DNA from: AP-15 sp036500965
GTDB taxonomy: Bacteria > Pseudomonadota > Alphaproteobacteria > ATCC43930 > CGMCC-115725
Reading direction: 5' to 3'
NCBI GenBank assembly: GCA_036500965.1
Contig: DASYBC010000054.1
Location: 1-64,000, forward strand
DNA length: 64,000 nucleotides
Numbering within the stretch: position 1 is the stretch's first letter; every line of letters starts with the position of its first letter. The notes under the pieces are model-generated. The model searched no databases and was not told the origin of the DNA. It saw nothing but the letters and a program-made list of their open reading frames with translations. Below are positions 41,703 through 49,357 of the stretch, piece after piece. A program made the translations under genes and the position numbers.

Positions 41703-42500
41703 ATGGGCTGGCTCGACGGCCAGGTAGCTCTGGTGACCGGCGGCGGCTCGGGGATCGGCCGCGCCGTCGTGGAACGCTATGTCGCCGAAGGGGCGCGGGT
41801 CGCGGTCATGGACCGGGTGCCGGGCCGCGGCGAGGAGCTGCGGCGCGAATTCGCCGACAAGGTGGCCGCGATCGCCGGCAACGTCGCAAGCCTCGACGAC
41901 AACCGGCGCGCGGTCGCGGCGACCGTCGCCGCCTTTGGCCGGCTCGATATTTTTGTCGGCAATGCCGGGCTGCTCGACGGGTTTATCCCACTGGCCGAGA
42001 TGCCTGAGGAGAGGCTGGAAGCGGCCTGCGACGAGCTGTTCGCGGTCAACGTCAAGGGCTGCATCCTCGGCGCCAAGGCGGCGCTCCCCGAGCTGAACAA
42101 GGCGCAAGGCTGCATGATCTTTACCGCTTCGGGAGCGGGGTTCACCTCGGCCGGCGGCGGGGTGATCTATACCGCCTCAAAGCATGCGGTGGTTGGAATC
42201 GTGCGCCAATTGGCGGTCGAGCTGGGTCCGCGCGTGCGGGTCAACGGCGTCGCACCCGGCGGCACGATGACTGACCTGCGCAGCGTCGCGGCGCTGGCGC
42301 TCGAGGACCGCTCGCAATTCGCGCTTCCCGGCGCCGCGGAGCGGATCGCCGCCGGCAACCCGCTGCATTTGGCGATGGAGCCCGCCGATCTCGCCGGCGC
42401 CTATGTGTTTCTAGCGTCGCGCGCCAACGCCCGCGGCATCACCGGCAGCATCGTCTCGGTCGATGCCGGCTCGACCCTGCGAATGCCGCGGCGCAGCTGA
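41703..42500 (+). CDS. SDR cis-dihydrodiol dehydrogenase-like
   Basis: 265 residues, classical SDR. The cofactor site is VTGGGSGIGRAVVERYVAEG, NNAG is replaced by VGNAGLLDGF, and the catalytic set is Ser in IFTASGAGFT with Tyr-x3-Lys in VIYTASKHAVVG. The sequence resembles the BphB/HcaB type dihydrodiol dehydrogenases which rearomatise the product of Rieske dioxygenases. The Rieske alpha and beta genes follow downstream, supporting that role. GGAGG precedes the ATG. Confidence 0.88.
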   Translation: MGWLDGQVALVTGGGSGIGRAVVERYVAEGARVAVMDRVPGRGEELRREFADKVAAIAGNVASLDDNRRAVAATVAAFGRLDIFVGNAGLLDGFIPLAEMPEERLEAACDELFAVNVKGCILGAKAALPELNKAQGCMIFTASGAGFTSAGGGVIYTASKHAVVGIVRQLAVELGPRVRVNGVAPGGTMTDLRSVAALALEDRSQFALPGAAERIAAGNPLHLAMEPADLAGAYVFLASRANARGITGSIVSVDAGSTLRMPRRS

Positions 42501-42563
42501 CGAACTGAGGACTGTCGCTGGACGTCCGAGATCGAGGAATCTATCCAACTCAGCACCCCGCCG

Positions 42564-42632
42564 CCCCCGCGAAAAGCGGGGGTCCAGGGCGCGCGGTTAC
42601 GCGGTCGCTCTAGGTTCCCGCTTTCGCGGGAA
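42564..42632. repeat. dispersed paired-palindrome repeat, copy 2
   Basis: Hairpin one is CCCCCGC (42564-42570) with GCGGGGG (42576-42582), loop GAAAA. Hairpin two is TTCCCGC (42615-42621) with GCGGGAA (42626-42632), loop TTTC. The order and stem sequences match copy 1 near 30311. It lies between the SDR and the Rieske alpha gene and interrupts the otherwise tight gene run. Confidence 0.75.
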
Positions 42633-42683
42633 CAAGGGACAGAAATGATCTGGTATAGCGAAAGACCCAGTGAGGAGGCAGGG

Positions 42684-43979
42684 ATGGCGGGAGATCTGAA
42701 CGGCTTGGTCGATAACGACAATGGCCTGGTCAGCCGGCGCATCTTTATCGAGCCGGAGATCTACGCGGAGGAGCAGAAGCGCATCTTCGCCCGCTGCTGG
42801 TTGTTCCTGTGCCATGAAAGCCAGATTGCGCAGCCCGGCGATTTCTACACGACCTATATGGGCGAGGACCCGGTTCTGGTGGTGCGCGACACCCACGGCA
42901 AGGTTAACGCGTTTTTGAATGTCTGCCGCCATCGCGGCAATCGCCTGTGCCGCGCCGACAGCGGCAACGCCGCTAGCTTTACGTGTGCTTATCACGGCTG
43001 GACCTACCGTAACGACGGCACGTTGACCGGCGTCCCACACCTGAGGGATTTCTATTACGACAAGCTCGACCGGACGCAGTGGGGCCTGGTGCCGGTCGCG
43101 CAATTGGACAGCCATCGCGGGCTGATCTTCGCCACCTTCGACCCGGCGGCGCCGCCGCTGCGCGAATATCTCGGCGAGATGGCCTGGTACCTCGACGTGT
43201 TCTTCGACCGGCGCGAGGGCGGGGTCGAGGTGCTCGCCACCCATAAATGGATCATGCCGTGCAACTGGAAATTTCCGGCCGAGAATTTTGGCGGCGACGC
43301 CTACCACGTGCAGTGGACCCATCTGTCGGCGATCACCACCGCGTTCAGCAGCGGCGTCACCGCCAACCCGAAATCGCTGGGCAGCATGGTGTCGCCCGGC
43401 AACGGCCACATGCTGATCTGCGTCGGACCCGACGATGTCGGCGACCCACCGGTGCCGGCGATCCAGGCTTATGAGCGCGAGATCCGCGACGAGGTGGCTA
43501 GCCGCCTCGGGCCGCGGGCGCGGCTGTTCAGCCCGATCGTCGGCACCGTTTTCCCGCATTTCTCGATCCTGCGCAGCACCTCGCGCACCTTTCGGGTATG
43601 GCAGCCGCGCGGGCCGGACAAGACCGAGGTGTGGTCCTGGGTGTTCTGCGACAAGGCCGCACCGGCCGAGGTCAAGGAGGAGGTGCGGCTCGCCGCAGTG
43701 CGCGGCTTCAGCCCCTCCGGCACTTTCGAGCAGGACGACATGGACAATTGGCAGGAATGCACCCAGACCTGCCGCGGCGCCGTCTCGCGGCAGATGCCGC
43801 TGAACTACCAGATGGGCCTCGGCCACGACCGCTTCGACGCGGGGCTCGGCGGCTGGGCCAGCGAACAGCGCATCAGCGAGAATAATCACCGCCACTTCTA
43901 TCGCCGCTGGGCTGAATTGATGGCGGGCGGCAGCTGGAGCGAGCTCGCACCTCGAAAGGCGCAGGCCGCAGATGACTGA
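42684..43979 (+). CDS. Rieske aromatic-ring-hydroxylating dioxygenase, alpha subunit
   Basis: 431 residues, the usual size. The Rieske [2Fe-2S] ligands are Cys81-x-His83 (CRHRGNRLC) and Cys101-x2-His104 (CAYHGWTYRN). The mononuclear iron site has His208 and His213 (NFGGDAYHVQWTH) and an Asp in the EQDDMDNWQECT region. It would insert both atoms of O2 into an aromatic ring to give a cis-dihydrodiol. The ATG has GAGGAGG upstream. The beta subunit gene overlaps by eight bases. No ferredoxin or reductase gene is adjacent. Confidence 0.95.
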   Translation: MAGDLNGLVDNDNGLVSRRIFIEPEIYAEEQKRIFARCWLFLCHESQIAQPGDFYTTYMGEDPVLVVRDTHGKVNAFLNVCRHRGNRLCRADSGNAASFTCAYHGWTYRNDGTLTGVPHLRDFYYDKLDRTQWGLVPVAQLDSHRGLIFATFDPAAPPLREYLGEMAWYLDVFFDRREGGVEVLATHKWIMPCNWKFPAENFGGDAYHVQWTHLSAITTAFSSGVTANPKSLGSMVSPGNGHMLICVGPDDVGDPPVPAIQAYEREIRDEVASRLGPRARLFSPIVGTVFPHFSILRSTSRTFRVWQPRGPDKTEVWSWVFCDKAAPAEVKEEVRLAAVRGFSPSGTFEQDDMDNWQECTQTCRGAVSRQMPLNYQMGLGHDRFDAGLGGWASEQRISENNHRHFYRRWAELMAGGSWSELAPRKAQAADD

Positions 43980-44541
43980 CGACGTGATCCGCGAGGGGGT
44001 CATCCGCGACATCGAGCAATTCCTCTACCGCGAGGCGCGTCTGTTGGACGAGCGACGGTTTCGCGAATGGCTCGAACTCTTTACCGACGATCTGCGCTAT
44101 TCGATGGCGACGCGCGCCAACCGCTATCCGCTGTCGAGCAAGGCGATCGCGGTGCTCGACCCGGCGCGTCGGCCGAATGACGAAAGCGTCGATGAGGACG
44201 CGCTGGCGATCCTCGACGAGACCAAGGCGACCCTCGGCGGTCGCGTGGCGCGGCTCGAAACCGGCATGGCCTGGGCCGAGGACCCGCCGTCGCGCACCCG
44301 GCACTTTATCGCCAACATCGAGATCGCCGACATCGGGATGGCGCCGGGCACCGCGGCGGAAGTCCAGGTCCATTGCAACTTTATCGTCTACAAGAGCCGC
44401 TCGGAGACCGAGCAGGATTTTTACGTGGGCGCCCGCCGCGACCTTCTGCGCCGGGTCGATGGCGGCTGGAAAATCGCCCGCCGCAAGCTCGTCCTCGACC
44501 AGAACGTGCTGCTCGCCAAGAACATCAGCATCTTCTTTTAA
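43972..44541 (+). CDS. Rieske dioxygenase beta subunit
   Basis: 189 residues, cystatin-like alpha-beta cone fold. Family features: EQFLYREARLLDERRFREWL, then TDDLRYSMATRANRY, HFIANIEIAD, FYVGARRDLLRRVDGGWKIA and ARRKLVLDQNVLLAKNISIF. It forms the structural part of the alpha3beta3 oxygenase with the preceding subunit. The eight-base overlap (ATGACTGA) indicates coupled translation. Similar proteins serve phenylpropionate-, biphenyl- and benzoate-type enzymes, so the substrate stays open. Confidence 0.94.
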   Translation: MTDDVIREGVIRDIEQFLYREARLLDERRFREWLELFTDDLRYSMATRANRYPLSSKAIAVLDPARRPNDESVDEDALAILDETKATLGGRVARLETGMAWAEDPPSRTRHFIANIEIADIGMAPGTAAEVQVHCNFIVYKSRSETEQDFYVGARRDLLRRVDGGWKIARRKLVLDQNVLLAKNISIFF

Positions 44542-44602
44542 GATCTATGGCCAGCCTCTCGCGGCAGGCGGATCGCGGCGGAATCCGGAACGCGCACTGC
44601 TA

Positions 44603-44629
44603 TTGACAGGCTGCGCGGCGCGGGATACC
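44603..44629 (+). promoter_or_regulatory. possible sigma-70 promoter before LLM gene
   Basis: TTGACA (44603-44608) is a perfect -35 hexamer, followed 15 bases on by GATACC (44624-44629), which is a weak -10. The spacing is shorter than the usual 17. It lies 48 bases before the ATG of the first LLM gene, in the 135-base gap after the Rieske beta gene. Low confidence. Confidence 0.25.
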
Positions 44630-44676
44630 GCTCGCGGCGTGCTCCATTCCCTCTCTTCTGCGCCGAGGGCCGGGCG

Positions 44677-45756
44677 ATGCAAGTCTCTTATTTCGAAACC
44701 GCGCGCTATCAGGTGCCGCCGGGCATGCCGGCCGAATGGCCGGTGCCGCCGGCCGCCTATGATCCCGAGACCGGCACGCAGGCTTTTGAGGGCATGATCG
44801 ACCGGATGCTGCTGGTGGAGGAGCTGGGCTTCGACTGGATCAGCGTCTCCGAGCACCATTATTCGCCGCGCATCCTGACCCCGAACACCACGGTGTCAGC
44901 CTCGTACATGGCGGCGCGCTCGAAAAAGATAAAGATCGCCGTGCTCGGCCCAATCGTGTCGCAGAGCAACCCGGTGCAGGTCGCCGAGGAGCTGGCGATG
45001 CTCGACAATTTCGCGCAAGGGCGGCTCGTCGTCGGGCTGTTGCGCGGCACCACCAACGAATATCTGACCTTTGGCCTCAACCCGGCCGAGGCGCGCGAGC
45101 GCACCACCGAGGGCATGGAGCTGATCCTGAAGGCGTGGACCGAGCCGCAGCCGTTCGGCTGGCAAGGCCGCCACTACCAGTTTCGCACCGTCTCGGTGTG
45201 GCCGCGGCCGTTGCAGCAGCCATTGCCGCCGACCTATTCGCTCGGCACCAGCCGCGAATCCTGCGAATTCGCCGCACGCCACCGGATCGGTCTCGGTGTC
45301 TCGTTCGCGCCGTTCGAGATCGTGTCGAAGTCGACCCGGTACTATCGCGAAGAATGCGCGCGCTGCGGCTGGGAGCCGACCCCGGAGCAGATGCTCTATC
45401 GCGCGAACATTGTGCTGGCCGAGACCGACGCGGAAGCCGAGGAGCTGCTGGAGCAGCAGCGGCACGGCACCGCCCCGTTCCCGATGCGGGCCGGGGTGCG
45501 CGACGCCCTCTTAAAGCTCGACCAACGCAATGTCGCTGGGCAGCCGCGGGCGGCGAATGTCGGCGGCGTGCTGCCGACCTCGTTTTTCGGCAGCCCAGAT
45601 ACGGTCGTCGAGCAGATCAAGCGCTGTCGCGACGAGGTCGGGGTCGGCGTGCTCGATCTGGCGTTCCAGAACCCCGGCGCCAGCGACACCGGCCGGCTGA
45701 TCGGCTCGCTCGAGCTGTTCGGCAAAGAGGTGTTGCCCCGCGTCCGCGACCTGTAA
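44677..45756 (+). CDS. LLM-class flavin-dependent monooxygenase, tandem copy 1
   Basis: 359 residues, a bacterial-luciferase-like TIM barrel. ISVSEHHYSPRI, GPIVSQSNPVQVAEELAMLD, GLLRGTTNEYLTFGLNPAEA and TEPQPFGWQGRHYQFRTVSV are typical of the F420/FMN LLM enzymes. Its product is closely similar along its whole length to the next gene, a clear tandem duplication. It probably hydroxylates or oxidatively splits a side chain and needs reduced flavin from elsewhere. It is near the Rieske genes but separated by 135 bases. Confidence 0.9.
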   Translation: MQVSYFETARYQVPPGMPAEWPVPPAAYDPETGTQAFEGMIDRMLLVEELGFDWISVSEHHYSPRILTPNTTVSASYMAARSKKIKIAVLGPIVSQSNPVQVAEELAMLDNFAQGRLVVGLLRGTTNEYLTFGLNPAEARERTTEGMELILKAWTEPQPFGWQGRHYQFRTVSVWPRPLQQPLPPTYSLGTSRESCEFAARHRIGLGVSFAPFEIVSKSTRYYREECARCGWEPTPEQMLYRANIVLAETDAEAEELLEQQRHGTAPFPMRAGVRDALLKLDQRNVAGQPRAANVGGVLPTSFFGSPDTVVEQIKRCRDEVGVGVLDLAFQNPGASDTGRLIGSLELFGKEVLPRVRDL

Positions 45757-45775
45757 GCGCGGGCCTGTCGCCGCG

Positions 45776-46855
45776 ATGAAAATCTCCTACTTCGAAACCG
45801 GGCGCTATCATGCGCCGGGCAATATGCCGCGGGCGTGGCCGGCGCCGCCCGAGGTCTATGACCGCGAAGCTGGGGCGCGGGCCTATCGCGGCATGATCGA
45901 GCGGGTTCGGTTCATCGAAGAGCTCGGCTTCGACTGGGTCAGCTTGTCCGAGCACCACTATTCGCCGCATCGCCTGACGCCGGCCCCGGTCGTCTCGGCC
46001 GCGCATGTGGTGGCGACCTCGCAGAAAATAACGATCGCCGTGCTCGGCCCCATCGTGTCGCAGAGCAACCCGGTGCAAGTGGCCGAAAACCTGGCGATGC
46101 TCGATAATCTGGCGCCGGGCCGCCTGGTGGTCGGGATGTTGCGCGGGACCACCGGCGAGTATCTGAGCTATGGCCTCAACCCGACCGAGGCGCGCGAGCG
46201 CACGACCGAGGCCATGGAGCTGGTGCTGAAGGCGTGGACCGAGCCGCAGCCGTTTGGCTGGCAGGGCCGCCACTATCAGTTCCGCACGGTATCGGTCTGG
46301 CCGCGGCCCACGCGGCAGCCGCACCCGCCGACCTACGCCCTCGGCTCTAGCCGAGAGTCGTGCGAGTTCGCCGCGCGCCACCGCCTCGGCCTCGGCGTCT
46401 CCTACGCGCCGTTCGATGTCGTCGCCAGGGTCACCCGGCACTACCGCGAGCGATGCGCGCATCACGGCTGGGAGCCGACGCCAGAGCAGATCATCTACCG
46501 GGCGAATATTATCGTTGCCGCGAGCGACGACGAGGCCCAGAGCCTGCTGGAAGCGCAGCGGCGCGCACGGGCGCCGTTTCCGTTGCAGGCTGGGGTGCGC
46601 GATGCGCTGATCGAGCTCGATTCCCGCAACGTCGCGGGTGAGGCCCGGACACCGAATGTCGGCGGCATGCTGCCGACAAACTTCATCGGCGGCCCGGATG
46701 CGATTGTCGAGCAGATCGAGCGCTGTGGCGCCGAAACCGGAGTGGGCGTCATCGACTTATTGTTTCAAACCCCCGGCGCCGGCGACACCGGATCGCTGAT
46801 GGCCTCGCTCGAGCTCTTCGGCAAACAGGTGCTGCCGCGCATCCGCGAGGTTTGA
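45776..46855 (+). CDS. LLM-class flavin-dependent monooxygenase, tandem copy 2
   Basis: 359 residues, the same length as copy 1. Shared stretches are ISYFETGRYHAPG, SLSEHHYSPHRLTP, VLGPIVSQSNPVQVAENLAM, TEPQPFGWQGRHYQFRTVSV and NVGGMLPTNFIGGPD. It lies 19 bases after copy 1 and 36 bases before the hydrolase, so the three genes are probably one transcript. Differences at the start (GNMPRAWPAPPEVY) may alter substrate preference. Confidence 0.9.
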   Translation: MKISYFETGRYHAPGNMPRAWPAPPEVYDREAGARAYRGMIERVRFIEELGFDWVSLSEHHYSPHRLTPAPVVSAAHVVATSQKITIAVLGPIVSQSNPVQVAENLAMLDNLAPGRLVVGMLRGTTGEYLSYGLNPTEARERTTEAMELVLKAWTEPQPFGWQGRHYQFRTVSVWPRPTRQPHPPTYALGSSRESCEFAARHRLGLGVSYAPFDVVARVTRHYRERCAHHGWEPTPEQIIYRANIIVAASDDEAQSLLEAQRRARAPFPLQAGVRDALIELDSRNVAGEARTPNVGGMLPTNFIGGPDAIVEQIERCGAETGVGVIDLLFQTPGAGDTGSLMASLELFGKQVLPRIREV

Positions 46856-46891
46856 CGGCAGCAGGCGTTGATTTCGGAAGGATGGCGCATC

Positions 46892-47692
46892 GTGGTGCAG
46901 GCGGGAGCGGGCTTTATCGAAAGTCATGTCGAGGCGGATGGCTTTCTCGTCCGCTATATGGAGGCGGGTCAGGGGCCGGCTTTGGTGCATTTGCATGGCG
47001 CCGGCGGTTTGCGGCTGACGCCGGGGCACGATCTGCTGCGCCGTCGTTTCCGCGTAATCGCGTTCGAGATGCCGGGGTTCGGAAGCTCGGCCGAGAACAC
47101 GCGCACGGGCGACATGCCGGAGATGGCGGCGACGATGGCGCGGGCGGTCGACGCCCTCGGCCTCGACAGCTTCAATCTGATGGGCACCTCGTTCGGCGGC
47201 AAGACCGCACTCTGGCTGGCATTGCAGCAGCCCGAGCGGGTGCACGCCATCGTGCTGGAAGCGCCGGCGGCAATCCGCCCGCAAGGCACCGAGCCGCCCT
47301 CGGGGTCGCCTGAAGAAATGGCGCGTCGCCTTTATGCCCACCCCGAACGGGTCGGACCGATCTCGCTGCCCGATCCGGCCGTGCGGGCAAAGGCCGGCCG
47401 CCTGGTTGGCCGGCTGCGCGGGCCCGACCGCGACGTCGATCTCGAAAACCGGCTGCCGAGCCTGGCGATCCCGACCTTGGTGCTGTTCGGCACGGTCGAT
47501 CGGGTGATCCCGCCCGAGATGGGGCATTTCTACAAAGAGTTGATGCCGAATTGCAATCTGGTCTTTGTTTATGATGCCGGGCATGCGATCAGCACCGATC
47601 GCCCGGAGGCTTTCGCCGAGGTGGTCGCCGATTTTGTCGAGCGCCGCGACGCCTTCGTCGTCAGCCAGACCGAGACGGTGATCCACCCTTAG
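46892..47692 (+). CDS. alpha/beta hydrolase (possible C-C or ester hydrolase)
   Basis: 266 residues. Nucleophile elbow MGTSFGGKTAL, acid in LFGTVDRVIPP and base in YDAGHAISTDRP. LVHLHGAGGLRLTPGHDLL and FEMPGFGSSAENT belong to the oxyanion and cap regions. The pattern fits meta-cleavage-product-type or epoxide/ester hydrolases, in keeping with an aromatic degradation cluster, though no substrate can be stated. The GTG start at 46892 has GGAAGGA nine bases upstream. TTG at 46868 is an alternative. Confidence 0.85.
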   Translation: MVQAGAGFIESHVEADGFLVRYMEAGQGPALVHLHGAGGLRLTPGHDLLRRRFRVIAFEMPGFGSSAENTRTGDMPEMAATMARAVDALGLDSFNLMGTSFGGKTALWLALQQPERVHAIVLEAPAAIRPQGTEPPSGSPEEMARRLYAHPERVGPISLPDPAVRAKAGRLVGRLRGPDRDVDLENRLPSLAIPTLVLFGTVDRVIPPEMGHFYKELMPNCNLVFVYDAGHAISTDRPEAFAEVVADFVERRDAFVVSQTETVIHP

Positions 47693-48007
47693 GGCGCTTC
47701 AGGAGGGCGGCGACGAGAGCGGCGGTGGCGAGCTTCGAGCTTTGCGGAGCACCGACGCTCGTCCGAATCTGTCAAATGCCTGACAAGCTTTAATAAGCTT
47801 TTGTTGCCATCGAATCAGAAACCAGCAAGAATGCTGGACGTCGGCGAAGGTTAATTAACCATTAGGACAAGCGGTGAGGATCATCGCCAGTCGCGGCTGA
47901 ATGCATCGGCTGCACGAAGCTTGCCCAACCCTAGCAGATCGCTTGCGGGGGCGCTGAATAATTGCGCGAGGGCGCGGACCCACGTTGGGCGAATTTAGGG
48001 ATATGCA
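47693..48007. promoter_or_regulatory. palindrome-rich intergenic region before the 48-kb membrane gene
   Basis: No gene is seen in these 315 bases. There are several dyads: TGTCA-N6-TGACA (47770-47785), AAGCTT twice (47785-47790 and 47795-47800), CCAGC-N6-GCTGG (47822-47837) and GGTTAATTAACC (47849-47860). The stretch 47780-47870 is much richer in A and T than its neighbours. It may contain operators, but no known regulator motif was matched. Confidence 0.4.
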
Positions 48008-49144
48008 ATGAAACCATGGATAATCGTATTGTCCAGTGCCGTTGTCGCGGTTGCCGCCGCGGCCGGCGTCGCCCTGCCCGAGCTGTCCATGACCGCGCAT
48101 TCAGGAATCGTGCCGGGCGTAAGGGCGCTGGCGCCGATGCTGGTGGTGACGGTGCTCGCCGGCTACGCGCTGTGCGCTATTTTATTGACGGCGGCCACCC
48201 TGGTCGGCAGCTGTGTGCTGCTGCGCTACCGCCTCGCCCGCATTCCGCGGCATCGGGGCCCGGCCGATCCCGATTGGACCGCCGCTTTCGAGGCGAGCGG
48301 GCTGCGGCGGCTGGCCCCGGCGCTCGCGATCTCCCCGCTGCGCCCCGGGGGAGCTGATCGGACAGTGGTGGTCCGTGGCCGGTTTCGCCCGGAAGAGGCG
48401 CGGCGGGAGATGGCCCGACTCTACCATCTCTGGACGGCGCGCACCCATTTTTGGAGCGCCCTGATCGTGCTTGCCGCCGCCGCGGCGCTGGGCCTGGCCC
48501 AGCAGCACGGCACACTGCCGCACCCGTTCGGGCCGGTCCCGGCCGGCCCGGCGGCGCTGATCCTGGTCGGCTTGATCCTGCTCGCGGTGCTGGGCCGGCT
48601 CGCCGTCGATGTCGCGGTCGAGCCTGTGGTCGAGCTGCTCTCGCGGCTCCAGACCGAACCGGTCGAAACCGCTTTGCTGCGCCGCACGGTCGAGCTGCTC
48701 GAGGCCGACCCCGGCACGAAGCCCGCTCGGAACGACAGCGCCCTGGACAGGGCGCTGCGGCTCCCCGAGCGGATGGCCGGTGTGCTCGAAGACGGGCGTC
48801 GCGCCTTGCTCGAAGCAATCGAGCATTTGTCGGCGATCACCGACGGGCTCGCTTCGACGACCCGGTCCGCGATCGAGGGGATCGAGGCTACGGTTCGCGA
48901 CAGCGAAGGGCGCCCGCCGGCGACGGTGGAGAGCGCGATCCTTGATCCGGCTGGACTGTCGCGGCTGCAAGAGGCGATCGTGGCGCTGACCACGGCGTTG
49001 GAGCGCGTCCCGACATTGCCGGCTGGGGCGCCGGTCGCCGCGCCCACGGCTGGCGACGCCTTCCCGGCTGCCGGCCGTGAAGCTGACCCGCAATTTGCCG
49101 AGGAACTGAAAAAGCTGCTGGCCGAGATCGGGACCGCGCCCTGA
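48008..49144 (+). CDS. multi-pass membrane protein of unknown function
   Basis: 378 residues. Spans near residues 5-25, 43-70, 146-162 and 178-200, and a long C-terminal cytoplasmic or periplasmic region with Leu/Ala heptads (LPERMAGVLEDGRRALLEAI, SRLQEAIVALTTALERVP) that may be a coiled coil. The topology (two spans, a soluble part, two spans, a helical tail) resembles MotA/ExbB-type channel subunits, but no signature was seen. It faces the PrsT operon in convergent orientation, with a 213-base gap holding nothing recognised. Confidence 0.6.
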   Translation: MKPWIIVLSSAVVAVAAAAGVALPELSMTAHSGIVPGVRALAPMLVVTVLAGYALCAILLTAATLVGSCVLLRYRLARIPRHRGPADPDWTAAFEASGLRRLAPALAISPLRPGGADRTVVVRGRFRPEEARREMARLYHLWTARTHFWSALIVLAAAAALGLAQQHGTLPHPFGPVPAGPAALILVGLILLAVLGRLAVDVAVEPVVELLSRLQTEPVETALLRRTVELLEADPGTKPARNDSALDRALRLPERMAGVLEDGRRALLEAIEHLSAITDGLASTTRSAIEGIEATVRDSEGRPPATVESAILDPAGLSRLQEAIVALTTALERVPTLPAGAPVAAPTAGDAFPAAGREADPQFAEELKKLLAEIGTAP

Positions 49145-49357
49145 GGCCCTGAGGCGCAAGCTCATAAGCCCGAAAGGCGCGCTCGCCGCCGGACTCTCTG
49201 CGGGGCGATGCGCCGCCCGGGGACGGCCGCCGCGGCTCGGCTGGCCCCGAATGCCGCTCCGGCGAAACGCCCGATGGCGTGCGCGAGACCACCCTGCTAA
49301 TGCCTGCTGTGCCACAGCCTGCCTCGGCGAGGCGAGGCCGGGCGCGGCGCAACCAAC

